A DNA stretch of 64,000 nt from Acheta domesticus. Lineage: Eukaryota > Arthropoda > Insecta > Orthoptera > Gryllidae. The translations under genes were made by a program, and so were the position numbers. The stretch spans positions 218,765,536-218,829,535 of the forward strand of contig JAHLJT010000631.1 in assembly GCA_031308135.1 (NCBI GenBank), read 5' to 3'. Below the pieces are notes generated by a model. The model saw only the letters and a list, made by a program, of their open reading frames with translations. It searched no databases and was not told the DNA's origin. This document shows, in pieces, positions 1 through 11,320 of this stretch (the stretch's first letter is position 1; every line of letters starts with the position of its first letter).

Positions 1-1379
1 AGATTATTTTTTGACATTTATGAAAAATTGTCATGTCAGGGATAAAGAATGTTGGTGCGATGATCCGCAGTTTTAGTGACAGAAATGCATGAAACTATTA
101 AACGCCTAAAACCTTAATTAAAACCGAATAATTAGCGATTCATTTACGACGTTTGTGTGCTTTATATTCGCTTTCCCTTGCTTTCTTGTAAGTGAAGTGT
201 TCAAAATTGTATAGGCGTACGACACGCTTACCTTCTTACGTTACTACGTAAAGTACAACCACCTGCGCAATACGCCCTTTTGCCTCATCATTCTGCAGGA
301 CCATTCCCCATCGTTATAATAGTCTATTAAATGGTATTTTGTCCTATGAAGCAGCTTATAAGTAGTCTAGTTTAAGTACCACTTTCACGACTGCGATCAC
401 AGAGGTAATCAAATAGGTCGTTAAAGCGTAGGTCTTTCCCAAACTTGGGATTATTAAGGGCATTATACGGGCACTAAATAACCTTGGTCCCGGATGTGCT
501 GTAAATCAATAAATCGGAGTCAATTAACTAGGAGATATCGCAAAATCAAGTGAAACAGTCTCAATTATCACATTACATTTCTTATCGACGTATATTATTA
601 TCATAATTAATAGGTTTGAAATCCTAATTTAGATTTAGAATGTAAAAATAATGTATATTATCATTGATTTGCATACAAGTAGTAAACATAATACGGCATC
701 TTCCCATTGCTTTTAAATGTAAATTTTAGTACTAAAAGTCAGTACAAAAATATATTTTACAGGATAGAAACAATGAGGTAGAAATTGACCACTAGCGAAA
801 CAAACTCACACTAACACAAAAACTTGGAAATATTTGAAAACCCATTAATTGGTAAATTACGAAAATGAATATTAATGGACCTACGCGTAATCGAAGAAAT
901 TTCCAGTATCGTCGAATTAAGATTTACTTTTAATATTACTTTTTTCTCAAATTTAAAAACAATGAGAGACATTGAATGTTCCTTTTATGGAAATGGGTGT
1001 GGTAAACGTGTATTCTAGTAGAAATAAGATCAATTGTTTCCACTGGACAAGACTCGCACTGCAACATCACATCCGGTGTACCTAAAAGTATTTAAGGTAT
1101 ATAAGAGAAGGTGGAAGTTAAGAAGAAAGATATGCTAATTGTAAAACTTTTGTCTCTTCTAAAGATCTACTTCAAATAACAAATCTTTTCAAGCAGTGTT
1201 GTAAGCAATATTTTTGAAGCCATAACATGAACTTCTAACGACTTGAAGAAAGCATACGTTTTGCGAAATAATCAAAACAACCAGTTAATGAAAAATCCGT
1301 TGAAGCAAACTGCGCGATGCAACCTCCGCGAAACAATATCTTCCCCATCAAAACAGCGATTCCTGACCCAGCGGGCGAA
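1..1379. other. AT-rich intergenic DNA, nothing recognised
   Basis: Both strands read as unique-looking AT-rich sequence with frequent stops in every frame. I see no transposase motif, tRNA-like boxes, tandem repeat or splice-bounded open exon. A short open frame running into the following GC-rich block gives an Arg/Gly-rich translation and is not credible as a protein. Confidence 0.5.
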
Positions 1380-1990
1380 TTATGACTTCCGCGCGATAAG
1401 GGCGGCTGTACAGAAGAGCGGCGCGCGACGCGTAATGGGCTCCACGCCCGGCCTGCCGCGCCGCAGAAAAATCTCGCTATGGCCTCTGGCGCCCGAACGG
1501 CCTACGCGCTCTTATCTGGCAGCCCTCCTGCGGCGGCGGCATGGCGGTGGTGGCGGCGGGGGAGGGCGGGGGGCGGCGGGGCGGTGGGCCGGGCGTAGGG
1601 TGGTGGCGGCGGAAGCGGTGGTAGTGGCGGCTGGGCGGCGGTAGGGTGGCGGCGGGGGAAGCGGTGACGGTAGGGCGGTAGCGGCGGCGGTAAGCCGGCG
1701 GGGTGGCGGTAGGATGGCGGAGATGGAGGCGAAGGCGGTGGCGGCAGCGGAGGCAGCGGCAGCGGCGGTAGTGGCCTAGGGCGGCGGCGGTGCTGTCAGC
1801 GGAGGCGGTAGGGCGGGGCGGCGGGGCCGGCAGCAGCGGCGATGGAAATGGAGGCGAAGGAAATTATGAGGGCAGAAACGGCGGCGGAGGGGGGACGATG
1901 GTGACACCGGGGGCGTAAACGATGCTGGATCTGCAGTTGAAGGTGAGAGGGCGCTCCGTGGTATAGTTGTTAGTAGTGATAAGGCATCAA
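1380..1990. repeat. GC-rich low-complexity block of GGC/GGT triplets
   Basis: The plus strand is dominated by irregular GGCGGY triplets (for example GGTGGCGGCGGAAGCGGT) with no fixed longer period. It begins abruptly after AT-rich DNA near 1380 and fades by about 1990. Frames through it give poly-Gly/Arg or Pro/Arg products, which is what such a repeat yields by chance. It may be a decayed trinucleotide expansion or part of a CpG island; the sequence does not decide between them. Confidence 0.75.
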
Positions 1991-3544
1991 TAATAAAATA
2001 TTGATCTGACGAAATATCAATGTTCAAAATTAAAAAATCAATGTTAATCGATGATTTAATATTGATTGGATATTATTAAAATATACCTTTATCATCGTCT
2101 CATCAAGAGTGTGGGTTGTAATTATGGCCTGTTCCAAATTTATATTAAGATTTGGGCGCCAGAAACAGGTTACATTAATTACTACCAAAGTTTTCCCATC
2201 TAATTTAAACAAAATTGTATAAACATCCAGCTAGCTTGGGTCGATGGGTCCGGATACAAATGCTCGCTATCGCCTCGATAGCCGATTACCTGATCTGCCA
2301 ACTATACAGTATGGCGTGGAATCTGAAATGTAATAATTATATGCTTCCAACTAATTAAAGATTATGATTGACAAATGAAAACTCCTTTCATTTCCAAAGA
2401 ACAAAATTCAATAATTTATTTAACGTTAAGTTTTAACAATTAATTTTATGGTCATGACCTTTTAAATACGTTATCTCTTTTGTACTGCAGTATTTCTTTA
2501 CCGTTTTGCTTGCCGACGCTCCGTAGTCGCTTCTCACTTGGCCGTTGTTGGTTCCAAGTTTCGCTTCTTTCTTCCGGTCTTGCGCTGCTGCTGACACGTC
2601 CAGTCCACACTGCATAAACTATTTATCGGTTCTTATCCGATGCTCCCAGTTCCTAATCTTTCCACTGGTTATGTAAAACATTAAAGTTCAACTGCAATAT
2701 CCGAAAAACTGTCCAGGTCCTCCGCGAATTCACTTCTGGCAAATAATTCTCAGAGTCCGAAAAAACTATTACTTCTCTCACAAAAAAAATATACAAGTCC
2801 CACTTTCCTAATATAATGTCCGCAAACGATCTTTACACCACGTCGTCAACTATCAAAATCCGCGATTTTCACTCCCCGACACCCAGAATCAGAATGTTCT
2901 GTTCAATGTGTTCTTTAACCCTTTATGGTTCGGTAAGCGTCCCTCATTCTATTTTTCAAAACACAGTGGCAAAATTAGACTGTCTAATCTTCACCAGCCA
3001 ACCCGTGCGTCTCTTACGAACCCAAGTAGCCATGACCCCCGTCAGTCATTCGTTTTTGAACCAACCACATCTTATTTTCTTTAGCTATCTAGCCAGCGTC
3101 CTGACATCTTCAAGGCCTGTGTACCGTTTGTTGACCTTGCCAACCTCTGCGCTGTCGTTGCTAAGGCCGTATACCGCCATATTGCATACCCATTTATCCA
3201 CCCTATGTACAGCTAATATTATTGAATAAAATTTGTAATATTCTGGTATATCACATTATATTGATATTTATATTGATACTTACATTGACTATTTCACTCA
3301 TGTCTGTCCACGTCGTAAATAGCCAATGCTAAGCAAAGATATACTCAAATTAAACCAATCCCAGATGTTTATCGCCATCAGCTTATTTACCTTTTTTTAT
3401 CGCTGTAAAACCTTTGTTTACCTTTTGAAGTTAACGATAGCAATTCATTCACCTCCAAAATAGCTTGTGTACATCAATATAATGTGACGTTTTGGTTATG
3501 TTTAAAACTCTGAAATAGAATATAATATTAAAAATTCAGTTTCG
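1991..3544. other. Unassigned intergenic DNA
   Basis: The DNA is mixed in composition. Between about 2430 and 3230 it is less AT-rich and holds moderate open frames on both strands (minus 2433-2615, plus 2816-3229), but neither translation shows a domain I know. On the minus strand this stretch resembles a retroelement leader or LTR in composition, followed by an AAATAAA-like signal near 2420. No terminal repeats, primer-binding site or gag/pol motif was seen, so I leave it unassigned. Confidence 0.3.
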
Positions 3545-3790
3545 AAAAACAGCGAAAGGAACAAAGAAAGCGTGTGGAAGCAATTTCAAGAATTTTGTGA
3601 AGAAAGAAAATACAAATGGACAGCACAAACTACAAATGAGGAATTTACACATATTTTAGGTAATTAATATACGAAGATTAGATGGTGAAGAGTACAAAGA
3701 ATATGCTGTCAAAACACTGTGGAACGTTACATCAAAAATTATTCAGGAAAATACTTTAATGAGTGCACACGTGTGTTCAATCCATTCGAA
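3545..3790 (+). pseudogene. Crypton-like / DUF3504-type fragment, frameshifted
   Basis: The first open segment (from 3545) reads ...ESVWKQFQEFCEERKYKW... and stops near 3668. With a shift of frame it resumes at about 3665 as INIRRLDGEEYKEYAVKTLW, and with another shift ends KYFNECTRVFNPFEIDEF. This order (W..FCEER, then a .IRR.DG.EY segment, then a ...FNPF..D.F segment) matches my recollection of the N-terminal region of the DUF3504/QRICH1/ZMYM-related family derived from Crypton tyrosine-recombinase transposons. At least two frameshifts and a stop make it a dead fragment. No recombinase catalytic residues are present. The family call rests on memory of motif spacing, so it is moderate. Confidence 0.42.
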
Positions 3791-4417
3791 ATCGACGAAT
3801 TCCGCTGCTAATTCATCTTGTACATCTTCGATTTCAAATACTTACACGCAAGGGCAAGACTTGGAAAACAACTTCCTACAACGTTAATGATTGTGCTTGT
3901 AATAAATGTTCTTTTAAGTAGCCTTGTTATTATTGTTTTTCGACAGTTTTATTACCATAAAATTGAAAAATATTTGAAATCATTTTCTGCATTAAACTGT
4001 TATTCAAATGTTACTTGATTTTAAGTTATTCCAGGAGGCAGTGATAAGTCGGAGCTGAATGAAAGGTTTTCATCAACGCCGCCTAGACACTAGTATGAGG
4101 CCCGTCGACTGACGCTGTGACGTCACATGGGTAGTCATCGCAGCAAACGAATCTTTCTCCGGCTGCTGACAGTCAATCACGTTTACTTACCTTCTTCGGC
4201 ATGCTAATAATGATTTTTTTTTTGTAGAAAAGAATGTTCGCAACATTTTATTTAATTAACAGTTAATTTTAACTAAAAAAGAGATGAAAGATTAAACGAT
4301 TTTAAATTTAAAGTATTGTCATATTTTAAAATATTGTGCTTGTTAGACTGGCACATATTGTTGAGGCAACTAATTGATGCTGTATGCGTAACATTATTTT
4401 CCATATGAAGAACATTA
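3791..4417. other. AT-rich spacer, nothing recognised
   Basis: This AT-rich DNA lies between the Crypton-like and P-element-like fragments. A TGACGTCA palindrome occurs near 4117 and TGACGTCA recurs near 5200 on the other side of the transposase fragment. That is too little to define element ends. Confidence 0.35.
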
Positions 4418-4920
4418 ATTTTGGTTATCTTCATTTTCCCAGTGGTTTCTTATGGACTCCAACAGGTGCATATTGCCATAAGGAAAAAGTAATTTTCTGT
4501 GGGATTTGCATAGATGTTCATAAGCTATTTCTAGTTTTGGAGGATCGGAAAACATTGAAAGGCTTTTTGGTTCACTGAGATGTCAGAAATCACTGCAATC
4601 ACCTCAAAACCAATCTTTTCAAGCCATATAATTATGGTTTTGATAAAATGGTTAAGCAATTTACCTACCAATTTTCTGACCGGAAATATATCAACTACAA
4701 CTTTATATGATGAAAGCATACTAGTTACCATGAACACACAAGCTGTTGATGAATTTTCTTCATTAATGGCATTTCCGTCCATACTTCCTCCTTTATAGTC
4801 AACACTTGACTTCAAAAATGTTTCATCCATTAAGAGCATTACCACAGTCTTGTCCTTATCATTTAACAAACTAAATGTCTTTCCTGTGTACCACAACGCA
4901 TGATCTGTTGTTTTAAACTT
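4418..4920 (-). pseudogene. P-element/THAP9-like transposase fragment
   Basis: On the minus strand a frame open from about 4920 to 4531 contains LLMDETFLK..., then STACVFMVTSMLSSYKVVVD, then GFEVIAVISDISVNQ. P-element and THAP9 transposases have the same order: DE(M/T) with the first acidic residue, a hydrophobic VFML..........WK.P-type strand, and a G.KV..L..D....N segment with the second acidic residue. After a stop at about 4531 the homology resumes in another frame (to about 4418) as PYGNMHLLESIRNHWENED, resembling the family's (F)D..H..K..RNNW region. So this is a roughly 160-residue internal piece with one frameshift, and no THAP zinc finger or C-terminus was found. It is a relic of a DNA transposon, not a host gene. 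The family assignment is from motif order, without a search. Confidence 0.6.
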
Positions 4921-5369
4921 TGGGGTTGAATTGTATGGAAAGCAGTTTCATTGTGGAACTGCGCGGAAACCACATAACGCGAAATTCTGAACGTTCTTAC
5001 AAGTTGTTAAGAGAATTTACCTTCTCTGATGCAAAATTGCTCTTCTAGACATATCTTCTGTTCGCACAAATTTAAAGTATAGATATTATTACAAAAGAAA
5101 GTGGATAAAAGCGCAGTTCTCGAGTATTTCTGCACACAAAATTCACAGTTCACACTTATTCACACGCAAAACACACTGTAATGTTATGACTACAAGTAGT
5201 GACGTCAGAAACAAGATACCCGTCTGCCAATAGGCCTGATGATTTAGATGGCATTGGTTTTCATTTTTCGGTTGTAATTTTGACTAATATTTCCCTTTTT
5301 CGTAATTCCTGTGATTTAAATTATCCTTTCAAATCATGTAATGTGTTTATTCGTGAAATAGTCACACTA
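4921..5369. other. AT-rich intergenic DNA
   Basis: No coding or repeat signal was seen apart from proximity to the transposase relic. A TGACGTCA palindrome lies near 5200. Confidence 0.35.
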
Positions 5370-5462
5370 AATATCACTCGAAGTGCTGTGCTAGCCGGTA
5401 AATTCACTCATCGCTACGCGAGTCGTGAATTTACTGGCTAACACAGCACTTCTCGTGATATT
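5370..5462. repeat. Short fold-back (38-bp arms, 17-bp loop)
   Basis: The left arm 5370-5407 and right arm 5425-5462 are inverted copies matching at about 34 of 38 positions; the shared core is AAGTGCTGTG...TAAATTCAC. The loop (5408-5424) is itself partly palindromic. The structure is compact and bounded like a small fold-back MITE, but no clear target-site duplication is visible. A structured RNA or a recombination palindrome are alternatives. Confidence 0.7.
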
Positions 5463-6142
5463 ACGTATGATAATATACATTATATTATTTTATGTTATAT
5501 TATTATAACATTAACCACAAACTATTGATCTTTTAAAGATGGTGTAGTTAAGCTCTAACATTAAATTCACGCGGAAGAAAATTTGATTTGAGAGGCCTCT
5601 TCATTAATTTATAATTAAGATTTAACTGAAAATAATTAGGAAGCATGGAAAAATCAACATTTTCTCTTTATTTTTACAGTAGATAAAGTGATCAAAGGGT
5701 AGTCGTGACTAGAAGCTCGTTGTTGCCTGCATATAAACAATACAAACGTGAGCTAACAGAGCGAATGGAATGCTCCATATGGCCCGTGCAGCCCACTCGC
5801 TTCCTTCAGTGGCGCCAGCGCGCCCTAGTGCCTGTGGAAGTGGGAGGGCGGGGGGGGGGCTGAAGGAGATGCGTGTGGGCCGCCGGGTCTCCTTCTGGGT
5901 CAGAAAGGCGAAGGGTGCCGAGCAAGAGGAAGCGAAGGCGCGAGCGTGGATTCAAGATCAACATGGACGACACGCTACTACAAGAGGATTTTCCTACATT
6001 CTCAGTTTATGATGGGAAGGGGCGAATCGAATCGTTCAGGTACAATGTAAGGTCAAAGGATGGTGACACCTAACGGGGACGGAAGCATGAAATAGAAAAT
6101 ACCAACTGATTGACTGTTTTTTACTTTCTCGCCCTTGAGAAG
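5463..6142. other. Intergenic DNA with a GC-rich patch at 5760-6070
   Basis: The first 300 bases are AT-rich and featureless. From about 5760 the sequence turns GC-rich, with a ten-base G run near 5850, and carries overlapping short frames without recognisable domains. It could be a CpG island or small untranslated exon, but no convincing start, donor or acceptor set was seen. Confidence 0.35.
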
Positions 6143-6861
6143 GAACTTCTTAAGAAGAGAAAGTTATGCAATCGTGCGTCGGAAAACAGACCAAAAAACG
6201 AATTTTCGACCAAAAAACTCTTATTACAGGGCCCTGGTAACGAATAAGTGGATAAATCCAGTTGCTAAATTTAGAAAAAAAATCCTCTAAAATGTGGTGT
6301 AGCCAGAATCCATGATTTGTTGATCTTGATACCGAAAAATTGATTGACGGCAAAATGTCTATATGTCCGTCCGTTTGTCCGTCCGTCTGTGGTCAACGCT
6401 AGCGCCAAAACCGTTAGGTATTTTCTCTAAAATTGATATACCCCTATCGTTCTGGCTCCTGGGATTTGAGGTCGATATTTTAATTTTGGGGACTTTACAT
6501 AAAGCCCGTCGGACTTTTTCAAAATTTTCAAAAAATGGCTCCAATTTTTTTTATTCAATTTTGTGGTTGAATAGTTCGAAGGTCGTTTAAGAAAATAGTG
6601 CAGGTCTCATTTTCGTTGAAAACCCCCGATTTTTCTAAAATTGTAAAAAAATGTTTTAAAGCTACAAAACTGGGGATTTTTGCCTCAAAGTGTGTTATGC
6701 AAAATTATCTCTTTAGAAAAGGTTCTGTACATGTTTTTGTAAAAGTGAGTATTTTTCATAAAATTTCATTTTGAAATTAATGAAACATACATTGGCGTCC
6801 CGACGTACATAATGATAATATAATATTGCGGGAAAGTATGTGCTGTTTGAAGCACCACTAG
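6143..6861 (+). repeat. R-family repeat, copy 1 (internally shortened)
   Basis: It starts with a diverged version of the R 5' module (AAAGTTATGCAATC... then AGGGCCCTGGTAACGA near 6230). It continues through TGTGGTGTAGCCAGAATCCA, a TTGATACCGAAAAATTGATT segment and the CCGTCC tract at 6365-6390. It runs through an AT-rich core and ends GGGAAAGTATGTGCTG...GCACCACTAG at 6861, followed by TTT. The same landmarks occur in the same order at 23.8-25.7 kb and in reverse order elsewhere. No open frame of meaningful length spans it. Confidence 0.72.
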
Positions 6862-7548
6862 TTTAGAAGATGTCAATCGCACTCTTCTGAAATTAAAGTT
6901 TTAAATCGTGGTTCTCTTTGCTAATAGCTTTTATACATTAGACGAATCAACACTACCAAACGTAACACTTAATAAACGTAATATTATTTGAGTACGTAAA
7001 TGATACTCTAAGATTTATTTCAATTGTACAATATTGTAGTGGATGCAGCGCGGTGTGAGGTCCGTTCTGCGAAGCGACTACATACAGGCTCAGATCAGGT
7101 TTCAGGGGATTGTTTCTTAGGGGCAAATGAAAGGCAATGCACTTGTGAATAAATTAAATTTAATGCTTGAAATATTGATTAGTTTAACAAGTAAGTAGTT
7201 AGACAGTAAGCCGGAGGACCAATGAATGTTTATGATTAAAGTTTCTTCTTGCTTGAAGTTTACACTTACAGATTGATGAGAGTAGAGCAAGCACCAACCC
7301 AGGTCAGACGGCTGAGTGTGTGCGTGCCGTCCGTAGAAATGGGCTGCGGATGTTTCGGCTGGTAGGCTGGATGTCACCATGGGCGCGTACTCGCGTGCTG
7401 GAGCGGCCCGTACTGTTGATCGCGGCCTGCTGGCCGCGCCGATTGATTACCGGAGCCTTGATAGGCAGAGCAAGGACAGCTGACTCGTTCGCAGGCTGTC
7501 CGACGAGTAGAGTAGTAGTTGTAGCAGCAGTAATAGTAGTTTGACGTA
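6862..7548. other. Intergenic DNA, GC content rising to the right
   Basis: Sequence is AT-rich to about 7030, then becomes mixed with a GC-rich stretch from 7320 to 7500. Frames on both strands are short and domain-free. I see no promoter or exon structure that I can defend. Confidence 0.35.
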
Positions 7549-7690
7549 GAGTGACTGCGTAGAAGTAGCAGTGAGATTGACTGAAGAGTGACTGCGTAAT
7601 AGTAGCAGTGAGATTGAAGAGTGACTGCGTAATAGTAGCAGTGAGATTGACTGAAGAGTGACTGCGTAATAGTAGAGTTCGACGTAGAAA
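7549..7690. repeat. Tandem repeat, about 38-bp unit
   Basis: The phrase GTGACTGCGTAATAGTAGCA followed by GTGAGATTGACTGAAGA recurs about four times with one unit shortened by loss of GACTGA. Looser relatives of the phrase (TAGTAGTTTGAC, TAGCAGTGAGAC) continue to about 7990, suggesting an older, more decayed part of the same array. Tyr/Ser-rich minus-strand frames through it are by-products of the repeat. Confidence 0.7.
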
Positions 7691-8450
7691 TGTGACTGCG
7701 TAGTTTCACATAGTAGTGAACAGAGCAGTAATTGTAGCAGCAGTATAGTAGTTTGACTTAGAAGTTCGACATAGCAGTGACAGAGTTTGACATGGTAGTT
7801 TCACATAGTAGAAATGACATTGAAGTGCCTGCGTGGTAGCAGCGAAATTGACTGATAGTTTGACATAAGAGTGGCGCGTGGGAGCGAAGTTGCCGTATTT
7901 ATTTGAACGTATGTTTCCGAGTGCAGAGGGGGAAGAGTCACGTGACAATTGCAGCTAGCCTATGAAGTACAGTGAGACGTAGAGTGCCACAAGAGATGCT
8001 CGCTATTCGTTGTTATGTTTTGAAGTGTTTCACGTGACTATGGGCGGCACGGGCTGTGCCCGCGATGGCTGCATCTCGTTAGCAAGGTTTGGTATTTTCT
8101 CACGGGAACCGCGATGCTGGTTGAGAGAAAGGGGCGGTGAGGCGGGCGCGGTCGCGGTCGCGGGCGCGGACGCGGCTGCCTTGCAGATGCGTTCGTTGTC
8201 GGCGAATTCTAACGCCTGTATTGGGGCGGGAGGCACGTAGCGATATCTGGAATGTTTGTAAATATGTCTGGCCGCCGAAGTCTGAGAAAGCAGGTAAAAG
8301 GCTAATGGCTTGAGGGCCGCGCGCCCGCCGGGGGAGGCCGAGCCTGCCGCCCCTTCCCCGGCTTACAGTAAGTACGCGGCGGTTCGGCGCTTGCGGCCAG
8401 AGGGCTCAGCGAGAGTCGTTTTGTTCCCCGAACATCTGTGTTTCATTTCT
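7691..8450. other. Decayed repeat grading into a GC-rich island
   Basis: To about 7990 the sequence keeps decayed phrases of the preceding tandem repeat. From 8040 to 8420 it is GC- and CpG-rich (for example GCGGTCGCGGTCGCGGGCGC near 8150). Short frames on both strands give Ala/Pro-rich translations without a domain. It is a plausible CpG island, but no transcript structure can be read from it. Confidence 0.4.
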
Positions 8451-10370
8451 TATGTTTTTGTATAAACGTGCTAGAGCCGTGAGAAACTTTGAGGATGGGG
8501 CAGCCGAAGAATGTTCGCCGCGCGGGGGAAAGACAATTTGAGGCTGCACCCTGCTGGCGAGTTTCCTTGTAATTGTTCGCGAGATTGAACAAATATTATA
8601 CTAGCCCAAGGATTCAAATTCCTTCTCATAATACTGGGAATTTTATTTGGCAATTGGCTTTCAATTCGAACCTTGACCGGAAGCCAGTATAAAGGAGACT
8701 GTTACACCTTTGAAACAGTAATTTATAAACATTTTTAACCTATAAGTCATGTATGTTCCTTCTTTTCTTGATAATTATGCATGTCGAGAACGTGCTAGAA
8801 TACTCTGTCTGAACGTGGAGCGACAACCCCGTCACGGGCCAGGGCCTACCAGCAGGGTCCCGGCCTCGCAGCCACGGGTTAAAGGGTTCGTGTGGTTAGC
8901 ACGGAGGAATCCCTGCGCCGTATTTTGGTCTTTATAACCTGAGAATTTGTATTTGCTAGAATGCGCTAGTTTTCAGATATAAGCTTGTTACATACCCATT
9001 GGATTCTTATAACGAAGGTTTGTTTACCGGAATTGAAAAGTGGCATTTTGTTGTATTCTTTTTATTTTTCGGCTCATTGCTTGATATCAACATATGTGAT
9101 AGCGTATTTTGCTTGTAATATTCTCAATATTTATCCATATTCCTTTTTATTTTTTCATTAATAACGAGGAATTATTTTTAACAAGATATCAACTTCTATC
9201 AGTTGATAGTTTAACATAACTCGTCACAAAATCTCTCTTTCCAGTTAAAATAAATTTAAATCTGCGATGAGACCACAGCCTTCTCTTCTATCACTTTAAC
9301 AGAGTCCTCGAAATCAAAGAAGGTAGAGGATTTGGAGATGGAGAATACGACCCTCACACTGGCGTAAGAATAGGAATGAGGTTAGAATGAGAAAGCAATG
9401 ATTTGCAATTATTAAAAATATTTAATTTCTTCAAGTTATCAATTTTTTCAATCTTACATAATACTCGTAGAAATGCATCAATAGTTTTATAAATTTACGA
9501 ATACAACAGCATCACGCAACTTTTAAATGACAAATTCGTTGTTCTACTAACGTTTTGGGGGCATACTAAAAAAAGTTATATATTAAATAACGTTACGTTT
9601 TACTTAATTGGTGAAACGTCGAATGAAGAAATAATTTTAAAAATCCAAAAAATTGTAACATGCATAAATTTACAAAATATGAAATATAGAGTGTAAGTAT
9701 TTTATAGGACATTACGCAAACTGCCTAACATTTCTACAAAATGAAATAACAACGTAATACGTATATTCCAAACTTACGAACTGAATCCGTCGTACTGTAG
9801 AAAGCATTTGCATTTCCACCATGATTGTGTTAAGGAGAGTATTAACGAGAATATGCTGGTTAAATTGTGTCATATTATGTTAACAGAAACTAATTACTTA
9901 ACCCGTTAACTCAAGTAAGTTTGTGGCATGAGAAATAACTATTCTCAGCCATTTAATTTGTTACATGCGGCAATTCTGCAAGAACCCATTCATGTTTCCC
10001 TGATTGTAACACCATTATTCTAATTACACGGGAGCCAGCGCGCAAGGGAGAGACAGGTGGCAGACAGCAGTCAGCCGGGCAGAGGGATCAAGATCTGGGT
10101 CGTGGACCGCGCGTCAGAGCGCTCGGGGCAGTTTATGCGGCGGGCGGACCACGTCCGAACGGGGCGTACCCCAGGGCGGACATGTCCGGCTGAGAGCAGA
10201 TTCTCCATGGATTGAAGGCGGAACATCCTACACCCTGGCAGACTTAGAACGAGGGTGAAAACCCCAAAACCGTAACGAAGAGTAAAAGAAAGTGTAAGAC
10301 ACGTGTAGAATATTATCTAGGCGTTTGAATATTCGCTGAATACAATTTTTAAGATTTTTAAAATAAAAAA
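8451..10370. other. Intergenic DNA with a small GC island at 10020-10260
   Basis: It is mostly AT-rich and unique-looking. A 240-bp GC-rich stretch at 10020-10260 interrupts it; this contains GGACATGTCC, a palindromic half-site-like decamer that by itself means little. No coding exon was recognised. Confidence 0.35.
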
Positions 10371-11320
10371 CTAGTGTTGCTACAGAATGGCACAGACTTT
10401 CCCGTATTAGTTTTCCCTTTCCTTGGATTGGGATAGCTATATAATCTTTCGTTTATTTAAAAAATTACAAAAAATAATTTTTAATATGTCTCTCACGTCG
10501 TTAATATTTACATTAGCGTCAATTTGTTTACATTATTATATTTATGAGTATATATATGCTTTAAATAATGTCCCATAAACTTTCCCCAAAACACAACTGT
10601 TTTCTATGAAAACTAGCTCAAAATTCCGCATTTTCAGAAATGCCATTTTCTCAAAAATGGCTCCAAATTTTTTCTTTAAACTTTTCAAACGGACAGTGCT
10701 AATTAGACTCTTTAATATGACGTAAAGTTCATTTTAGTATATTTTTTTGCTTTTTCAGAAATTACACAAATGTAATTTTTTGAAACATCTCTAACACCGC
10801 CGATATGGTCGTTTCCCACAATTTGTAAACACTATTGTATTTGTGAGTTAAAGTACTTCAAGTGGCTTCCAATAAAGTTTTTCAAAAGGTTCATGTGAAA
10901 GAGAGCTTAACATTTCGCATTTACAGTAGCGCTGAAACGCCATTTTCTTAAAAACAGTTTCAAATTTTTCAAATAAAATTGCCATTTAGGTCGAGGTTTC
11001 ATTGTTCTTGAATGTTCTTAAAAAAATATTTCCATTCTACTATTGAAAAACCGAAAAATTAAGAAAATGTTTGAAACAGTAATTTGGACTACGATAGATG
11101 GCAGCTGGCAAGAGAATGTTGCAAGTCGGAATACCTTGCCGAGACCGAAGGAAATAGAATACTAATACAGAGATGTCTGTGTGCCACTAGTTTGTAATCA
11201 GGGCCCGCAATGAACTTTTTCTGCCGAAAATTTGCCATTTATTCACGCAGCATTACGTAACTTTCCCTATACTACGTATATTACTCCGTATATACGTATG
11301 TATGCAGGAAAGTAATAATA
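10371..11320 (-). repeat. R-family repeat, copy 2 (rearranged, termini at both sides)
   Basis: At 10371 a reversed CTAG end begins (CTAGTGTTGCTACAGAATGG, then CACAGACTTTCCCGTATTAG), nearly identical to 62681. At 11190 a second, forward CTAG end (CTGTGTGCCACTAG) closes the segment. Immediately after it lie a reversed GGGCCC module, GCAGCATTACGTAACTTTCC and the palindromic ACTTTCCC...GGAAAGT end at 11263-11315. The inside aligns, inverted, with 16.4-16.6 kb (for example around TTTGGAGCCATTT). It appears to be two joined or recombined R pieces, and the CCGTCC tract is missing. Confidence 0.62.

Noticed and set aside
10150..10200. p53-type half-site GGACATGTCC
   Set aside because: A single decamer without a second half-site or nearby gene has no evidential weight.
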